A DNA stretch of 10,663 nt from positions 1-10,663 of the forward strand of contig JAOZOM010000049.1 of assembly GCA_029933275.1 (NCBI GenBank), given 5' to 3'. Shown here piece by piece: positions 6,604-10,663 of this stretch. The notes under the pieces are model-generated. The model saw nothing but the letters and a program-made list of their open reading frames with translations, searched no databases and was not told where the DNA came from. Both the position numbers and the translations under genes were made by a program. This stretch comes from Anaerolineales bacterium (GTDB lineage: Bacteria > Chloroflexota > Anaerolineae > Anaerolineales > Villigracilaceae). Position 1 is the first letter of the stretch. Each line of letters starts with the position of its first letter.

Positions 6604-9324
6604 TTAAGATCCGCTCGCGATTGGAGCTTGCTGGGCTTCTTCAAGCTCTTGACGCAACTTTGTGATGGTCTCGTTTAATGCCGCTAAATCCAGCTGATTG
6701 CCCGCTTGAACACAGTTTTCTATCTCTCGGGTCTTTTGAATGATGCTTTCGAGTAAATGGGCATTGTAGAGGGCTTGTGCGATCTGCGGAGAGAAAGATT
6801 CTGCTCGAGCCGCGTCTTGAGGAGAAAATGCTCGAGGCTCATGGCTGTCGAAGGTCAGATACCCAAGCACAAGGTCACGAGCGATCAGCGGAAGTCCCAT
6901 CCAACCGCGAATAGGCATCTCATCATCCCATTTTTTATAGTAGGGCGATTCTTTTATTTCATCTAAAATGAGAGGCTGATTATTTTCTATGCCTTGCATG
7001 AGGGTTTCTTCTATGGGGAGGGAAATTTTAGTAAATCGAGTGGCATATCCTACGGCTTTGGTGATGGTAACTCGTCCATCTTCTTCGACAAGAAAAACGG
7101 AAGCGGAATCAAATTTTATAACTCGGGCGGTTTCTTTGAGGATGGTTTTGAGCAACTCTTCGAGATTGAGGGAGGCAGAGAGCGCTTTGGTGGTGGTATT
7201 GAGAATTTCTAATTGTTGGGCGTGTTGCTGAACTTCTTGGTGCAAACGAGCGTTGTTGCTGGCGATGGCGATATGGCTGCTTAAGGCATCCATGATGCGT
7301 AAATCTTCTTGATTATAGGCATCCGATTTATAGCTCATTACTTGTACAACGCCGATAACTTTCCCCGAAAAGAGCATGGGAATAATGATAGCAGATTGTG
7401 CATCTTTTTTTTGCTTATGTTTTAGATTGTTTTGCGCTGGGTAATCGGGGACGAGCATGGATTTTCCCGTGGTGATGACTATGCTTTGTATTTCCATTTC
7501 GACAGAGTTTAAGACCAATGGCGGAAATTCGCTGATGTCTTGTTTTTTGCCGTCTATGATGAGGTAATCACAACTAATTAGTTTCTCAACGGGGGCAAAA
7601 GATGAGACCATCATCAGGTCGCAATCCATTATTTTGGAGACAAAAGTGTAGAAACGTTCGTAAATTATGTCTAACTCTAGCGTTTGGTTTAGTTCTTGGC
7701 TAGATTTGTAGAGTAGCTCAAGTTCTTTTGTGCGTTTTCGCAGGGCTTCTTCTGCTTTTGCTTTTGCGCTGATATCGCGTATCGAAGTAACGCGCACGGC
7801 GCGACCCTCATAACGCATTATCCGTCCGTTAATTTCGGCGGGAAAGGTTGAGCCGTCTTTGCGTAAAGCTGTGACAGTATAAGGTTTATCATAGCCGGAG
7901 AGGATGTGGTGAATAACAAGATCGCGATCTTCTAAGGCGATAATATCTGTGGCAGACATGCCGACAGCTTCATCGAAGCTATAGCCAAAAAGTTTTTGCG
8001 CGGCAAGATTTTCTTCAAGGCAAACTCCTTTTTCAGAAATCAAAATAGCCTCAGAAGCAGCTTCTGAAAGATATTTGAATCGTTCCTCAGCTCGAACGCG
8101 CTCTGTTATATCGATCAAAATGCCTTGAACTGCGGGCTTTCCTTGATATTCTATTCCGGAGCCTAATGCCTCCAAATCAATAGAGGCACCATCTTTGCGG
8201 AGACCTTTAAAGCGGTAGTGGCTGGTTTTCTTCTGCCCCGATTCTCTTAACTGAATTTCTTCGTTTACTTTTTCCCAACTCATGGGCGTAACTGTTTTTT
8301 GTACATGCAATCCAACCATCTCTTTGCCCGATTTGTAGCCAAAGAGATTTGCTAATCCTTGATTTGCGAAGCGGAAAATATGATTTTGGGTGATATAAAT
8401 GCCCACAAGCGCGTTATCTACCAAATTTCGATATTTTTTTTCTGATTCTTTTAATGCGGCTGTGCGCTTTTGTACCATAGAGCGTAAGAAAATACTGTTC
8501 ACAATGAAGACTACCAGTAAAAAGAGGAAAAAGGCAGAAAGCCATTTTGCCCAAAGTGGCATCGTTGTTTCAACAGGGATATCAAACCAAAGATTTAAAC
8601 GCTGATAGTAGATTGAGGCTTTATCTTCCTTCATTACCGATATTTCTTCATCTAAAGTGGAGAGCAAATCAGTATGTTCCCCTTTTGTCGTGGCAAAATG
8701 GACTTCGATTGGGTTGAAGATGATGGCACTTTGTTCTACATCGTAATTTTTCGCATGTTCTAAAGCGTATAAATGGTTGACTATCCCGCCAAATGCTTGA
8801 TTATTTTCGACTTTCTGCATGACTGCGTCATAACTATCTACAAAGATAAAATTTACTGAGATATCAAAACGCAAAAGGCGTTCTCTTAGACTTTTTGTAT
8901 GAATATCTTTTTCAATAGCCGCCAGTGTTTTTCCTTCTAAATCTAGGATGGAGACATCCGTCTCGCCGCGCTGGACGTAAACTTGCCCCCAGTTTGTGAT
9001 CAGAGTCTCTTCCGAAAAATCGAAGCGTTTAACGCGTTCCTCGGAGTACGCGATGGGGCCTAGCAGATCGATTTCTCCGGCTTCTAAGGCACGCAAACAC
9101 TCATCCCATTCGCAAAAGATAAAATCTAAACGCCAATCTTCATTTTGAGCGGCTTCTTTGAGCAAATCTACAACAAAACCTTGCGGATTTCCATCTTCGT
9201 CTACAAATGAGAGCGGAGGGTTCTGATAAATGCCAACGCGAACCACTTGCGAAGGCACAGCCGTTGCTTGTAAAAAGAACAGGAAGGGGAGTAAAAAAAG
9301 AAAATACTTACGTTTGAACGCCAT
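6604..9324 (-). CDS. Membrane-anchored sensor: periplasmic SBP type-3 domain, PAS-PAS-GAF-GAF, no output domain
   Basis: This 906-residue protein begins with a signal peptide or membrane anchor (K4-R5-K6, then a hydrophobic run to about residue 22). A type-3 solute-binding domain (about 27-248) follows, of the kind found in amino-acid ABC transporters and EvgS/BvgS-type sensors. It keeps R97 in 'YSEERVKRFDFSE', but carries N183 where amino-acid binders usually have an aspartate. C71 and C76 could form a disulfide. One membrane helix (about 258-281) leads to PAS domains (about 293-412 and 415-522), a coiled coil, and GAF domains (about 540-690 and 710-860). The protein ends in a coiled-coil tail (about 864-900) without a kinase, GGDEF, EAL, HD-GYP or methyl-accepting domain. 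It should bind a small external ligand and signal through protein contact, perhaps with the kinase encoded 133 bases downstream; that link is inferred. The ATG at 9322-9324 has a GAGG Shine-Dalgarno (9336-9339), 11 bases upstream. The ligand is unknown. Confidence 0.9.
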   Translation of the reverse strand: MAFKRKYFLFLLPFLFFLQATAVPSQVVRVGIYQNPPLSFVDEDGNPQGFVVDLLKEAAQNEDWRLDFIFCEWDECLRALEAGEIDLLGPIAYSEERVKRFDFSEETLITNWGQVYVQRGETDVSILDLEGKTLAAIEKDIHTKSLRERLLRFDISVNFIFVDSYDAVMQKVENNQAFGGIVNHLYALEHAKNYDVEQSAIIFNPIEVHFATTKGEHTDLLSTLDEEISVMKEDKASIYYQRLNLWFDIPVETTMPLWAKWLSAFFLFLLVVFIVNSIFLRSMVQKRTAALKESEKKYRNLVDNALVGIYITQNHIFRFANQGLANLFGYKSGKEMVGLHVQKTVTPMSWEKVNEEIQLRESGQKKTSHYRFKGLRKDGASIDLEALGSGIEYQGKPAVQGILIDITERVRAEERFKYLSEAASEAILISEKGVCLEENLAAQKLFGYSFDEAVGMSATDIIALEDRDLVIHHILSGYDKPYTVTALRKDGSTFPAEINGRIMRYEGRAVRVTSIRDISAKAKAEEALRKRTKELELLYKSSQELNQTLELDIIYERFYTFVSKIMDCDLMMVSSFAPVEKLISCDYLIIDGKKQDISEFPPLVLNSVEMEIQSIVITTGKSMLVPDYPAQNNLKHKQKKDAQSAIIIPMLFSGKVIGVVQVMSYKSDAYNQEDLRIMDALSSHIAIASNNARLHQEVQQHAQQLEILNTTTKALSASLNLEELLKTILKETARVIKFDSASVFLVEEDGRVTITKAVGYATRFTKISLPIEETLMQGIENNQPLILDEIKESPYYKKWDDEMPIRGWMGLPLIARDLVLGYLTFDSHEPRAFSPQDAARAESFSPQIAQALYNAHLLESIIQKTREIENCVQAGNQLDLAALNETITKLRQELEEAQQAPIASGS

Positions 9325-9375
9325 CGCTTTTATAACCTCTCAAACTTGTACGTATTCTGGTTTTTGTTGGCACTA

Positions 9376-9404
9376 ATCTTACCTTATTGTAAATGTCTAT
9401 ACAA
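9376..9404 (-). promoter_or_regulatory. Candidate sigma-70 promoter for the membrane sensor gene
   Basis: On the minus strand, TTGTAT (9399-9404) and TAAGAT (9376-9381) are 17 bases apart, each matching four of six consensus positions. Transcription would begin near 9369, giving a leader of about 45 bases. A small inverted repeat, TTGTA (9387-9391) and TACAA (9400-9404), lies across the -35 and spacer and could be an operator. Confidence 0.4.
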
Positions 9405-9452
9405 CAAAAAAAGAACGAACTTAATATGGATTTTTTCCACCCAAAAGTTTTA

Positions 9453-9491
9453 TTGACTCTATAAGATATGCTGATGATAGCATGTTATACT
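9453..9491 (+). promoter_or_regulatory. Candidate promoter for the sigma factor-DegV genes
   Basis: The plus strand has an extended -10 element, TG-T-TATACT, at 9483-9491, matching TGn plus five of six -10 positions. It lacks a good -35 at the usual distance. TTGACT at 9453-9458 is a good -35 hexamer but sits 27 bases from that -10; paired with TAGCAT (9478-9483) the spacer is 19 bases. The inverted repeat ATGCT/AGCAT (9468-9472 and 9479-9483) abuts the -10. A transcript from here would have a leader of about 70 bases before the sigma gene. Confidence 0.35.
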
Positions 9492-9526
9492 CAAAAAAAC
9501 TCAATGAAACTTCTAAAATTTGGTGG

Positions 9527-9543
9527 GGTTGTTATATACAACC
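9527..9543. repeat. Inverted repeat GGTTGT-tatat-ACAACC in the leader of the sigma gene
   Basis: Two perfect 6-base arms (9527-9532 and 9538-9543) flank a 5-base AT centre. The repeat ends 22 bases before the sigma factor ATG. As DNA it could be an operator; as RNA it is a small hairpin with two GC pairs at its base. No run of T follows, so it is not a typical terminator. Confidence 0.45.
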
Positions 9544-9565
9544 TTGCCAGCAGAAGTGATAGGAA

Positions 9566-10147
9566 ATGCTGGTGCCTGAAGAAAAAGAAATAGACGAAAA
9601 AGAAATTCTTAAACGAGCTTCTCAAGGTGACGAGGAGGCTTTTGGACTCCTCTATGAAAATTACGTTGATCGTATTTTCAACTATATCTATTATAGGACA
9701 GGTAATGTCCATGATGCAGAGGATTTAACGGCGCGTGTTTTTCAACGAGCGATGAAACATATCCCCAACTATCAAGATCGCGGTGTTCCCTTTTCAGCTT
9801 GGTTGTATAGAATTGCTCATAATCTCGTTGCAAATTGGCATCGTGATCGTAGTCGTAAGAAAGAAATTGCGATTACTGAGATGATGTCACTTCCTGCGAA
9901 AAATGAGCATCCTGAAACAACGCTATTGCGGACTGAAAAACAAGATGCTTTACTCCGGCTCATCCGCACCTTGCCATCAGATAGGCAACAATTGCTCATT
10001 CTCAAATTTGTTGAAGGATATTCCAATGCTGAGATTGGAAAAATCATGAGCCGCAGCGAAGGCGCAGTGAAGAGTCTCTACCATCGCACATTGTTGGCGT
10101 TGCGTGATCAGGTTGATGGATTGAAAATTGAGATAGAAGGAGAATAA
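9566..10147 (+). CDS. ECF-type RNA polymerase sigma-70 factor
   Basis: This protein of about 193 residues has the two-domain layout of extracytoplasmic-function sigma factors. Region 2 (about 25-93) includes 'AEDLTARVFQRAM' (51-63) for core and -10 recognition and 'PFSAWLYRIAHNLVANWHRD' (75-94). Region 4 (about 127-180) has a helix-turn-helix around 'YSNAEIGKIMSRSEGAVKS'. Regions 1 and 3 are absent, as expected. The reading frame is open from ATG 9566, but AGGA at 9561-9564 is only one base from that ATG. It is well placed, 7 bases, for a GTG at 9572, which would shorten the protein by two residues. A weaker AGAAGTG (9552-9558) could serve the ATG. The DegV gene begins three bases after the stop and is almost certainly co-transcribed. 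No anti-sigma gene is adjacent, so the usual membrane-anchor control is not visible. The target promoters cannot be told from this sequence. Confidence 0.92.
   Translation: MLVPEEKEIDEKEILKRASQGDEEAFGLLYENYVDRIFNYIYYRTGNVHDAEDLTARVFQRAMKHIPNYQDRGVPFSAWLYRIAHNLVANWHRDRSRKKEIAITEMMSLPAKNEHPETTLLRTEKQDALLRLIRTLPSDRQQLLILKFVEGYSNAEIGKIMSRSEGAVKSLYHRTLLALRDQVDGLKIEIEGE
10136..10142 (+). promoter_or_regulatory. Strong Shine-Dalgarno for the DegV gene inside the sigma gene
   Basis: GAAGGAG lies within the last codons of the sigma factor gene, 8 bases before the DegV ATG at 10151. It fixes that start codon and shows the two genes are arranged for translation from one message. Confidence 0.75.
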
Positions 10148-10150
10148 TTC

Positions 10151-10663
10151 ATGTTACATATCGTCACCGATGGCGCGGTGGATATGCTCCCAATGTGGAC
10201 GGAGGAATATCAAATTCACATAATTCCAATCAATATTCAATTTGAAGGGAAGAGCTACCTTCAATTTACTGATATTGATTTTGATAGCTTCTACCAAATG
10301 GTTGATGAGACAAAAACAATTCCAAAAACATCGCAACCTTCGCCTTATCAATTTGTTGAGTTTTATAAGAGTATTGCCAACGAAGGCGATACGATTTTAT
10401 CCATTCATGTAACTGGTAAATTATCAGGGACTTACGCATCCTCTGTTATTGCGGCTAGAGAACTTAAAGATAGCTTCAATATTATCCCTGTTGATTCGTT
10501 GGGCGGTTCGCTGGGTATGGGTTTCATGTGTCGTGAAGCGCGAAAAATGGAACGAAAAGGCAAGAGTCTAAAAGAGATTCTTTGCTATATTGATAAAGTT
10601 AAAGATAATGTGCAAATTATTTTGACACTTGATACGCTCGAATATGCTCGAATGAACGGTAGG
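10151..10663 (+). CDS. DegV-family fatty-acid-binding protein (N-terminal part, cut by the window end)
   Basis: The 171 codons present are open to the window edge; DegV proteins are usually about 280 residues, so roughly the last 110 are missing. Family marks are clear: N-terminal 'HIVTDGAVDMLP' (usual form TDSxxDLP), 'TSQPSP' at 60-65, 'SIHVTGKLSGTY' at 84-95, 'PVDSLGGSLGMG' at 113-124, and 'TLDTLEYARMNGR' at the edge. DegV/FakB proteins hold a single fatty acid and, in Firmicutes, present it to the kinase FakA for acyl-phosphate formation. No FakA-like gene is in view. Two positions differ from the usual form: G8 where most members have serine, and T88-G89 where most have a serine pair near the fatty-acid carboxylate. 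The protein should be cytosolic. The family call is firm; the bound lipid and the reason for pairing with a sigma factor are unknown. Confidence 0.9.
   Translation, partial: MLHIVTDGAVDMLPMWTEEYQIHIIPINIQFEGKSYLQFTDIDFDSFYQMVDETKTIPKTSQPSPYQFVEFYKSIANEGDTILSIHVTGKLSGTYASSVIAARELKDSFNIIPVDSLGGSLGMGFMCREARKMERKGKSLKEILCYIDKVKDNVQIILTLDTLEYARMNGR

Noticed and set aside
6471..6606. The membrane sensor as a histidine kinase broken by a frameshift
   Set aside because: The gap after its stop is only 133 bases, AT-rich, and holds no H-box or ATPase motifs in any frame, so there is no remnant to support recent breakage.
9527..9543. The inverted repeat as an intrinsic terminator
   Set aside because: The stem is short and no T-run follows on either strand. 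The location between divergent genes also fits an operator or leader hairpin better.
9491..9712. Minus-strand 73-codon frame across the intergenic region and start of the sigma gene
   Set aside because: It is antisense to the sigma factor start, its translation shows no domain, and no convincing ribosome site is present.
10154..10351. Minus-strand 65-codon frame opposite the DegV gene
   Set aside because: The plus-strand DegV frame explains this stretch with clear family motifs.
1..10663. tRNA, rRNA, CRISPR array, insertion sequence or prophage genes
   Set aside because: No array of repeats, transposase-like protein, terminal inverted repeats or tRNA-like cloverleaf was seen. Nearly all of the window is accounted for by six signalling or regulatory genes.

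Overview
The window looks like part of a bacterial chromosome rich in signal transduction genes. It is AT-leaning by eye, gene-dense, and has no mobile element, RNA gene or CRISPR array that I can see. The best guess for the organism is an environmental member of the Chloroflexota, class Anaerolineae. The grounds are the style of the GAF domain in the large kinase (the stretch around 'TRSEMALPL' and 'IGALTVQS'), the multi-PAS/GAF architecture, and the form of the ECF-like sigma factor. This assignment rests on remembered family resemblance, not a search. The kinase core also resembles proteins from Desulfobacterota, so the phylum is not certain.

Minus strand, 9324 down to 6: four signalling genes in one direction. 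First is a membrane-anchored sensor (9324-6604) with a periplasmic type-3 solute-binding domain, one membrane helix, two PAS and two GAF domains, and no recognisable output domain. After a 133-base gap that holds candidate promoters come three overlapping genes: a 1389-residue soluble histidine kinase with seven PAS domains and one GAF domain (6470-2301), a stand-alone receiver protein (2304-1906; 4-base ATGA overlap), and a receiver-PAS-GAF-HD-GYP protein (1916-6; 11-base overlap). The overlaps imply translational coupling. The simplest reading is that the kinase phosphorylates both receivers, and that the HD-GYP protein turns this into hydrolysis of cyclic di-GMP. The single-receiver protein would be a relay, competitor or phosphate sink. 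No diguanylate cyclase is visible here.

Divergent intergenic region, 9325-9565: it holds a candidate promoter for the minus-strand sensor, a candidate extended -10 promoter for the plus-strand genes, and two short inverted repeats that share TTGT/ACAA half-sites.

Plus strand, 9566 to the window end: an ECF-type sigma-70 factor is followed three bases later by a DegV-family fatty-acid-binding protein that runs off the window edge. The DegV gene has a strong Shine-Dalgarno sequence inside the sigma gene. No anti-sigma factor gene is adjacent on either side.

I do not see an obviously new class of system. The most unusual points are the output-less periplasmic sensor at the head of a c-di-GMP phosphodiesterase cluster, the cysteine-rich PAS domain and apparent three-metal HD-GYP site of the phosphodiesterase, and the sigma factor-DegV pairing.
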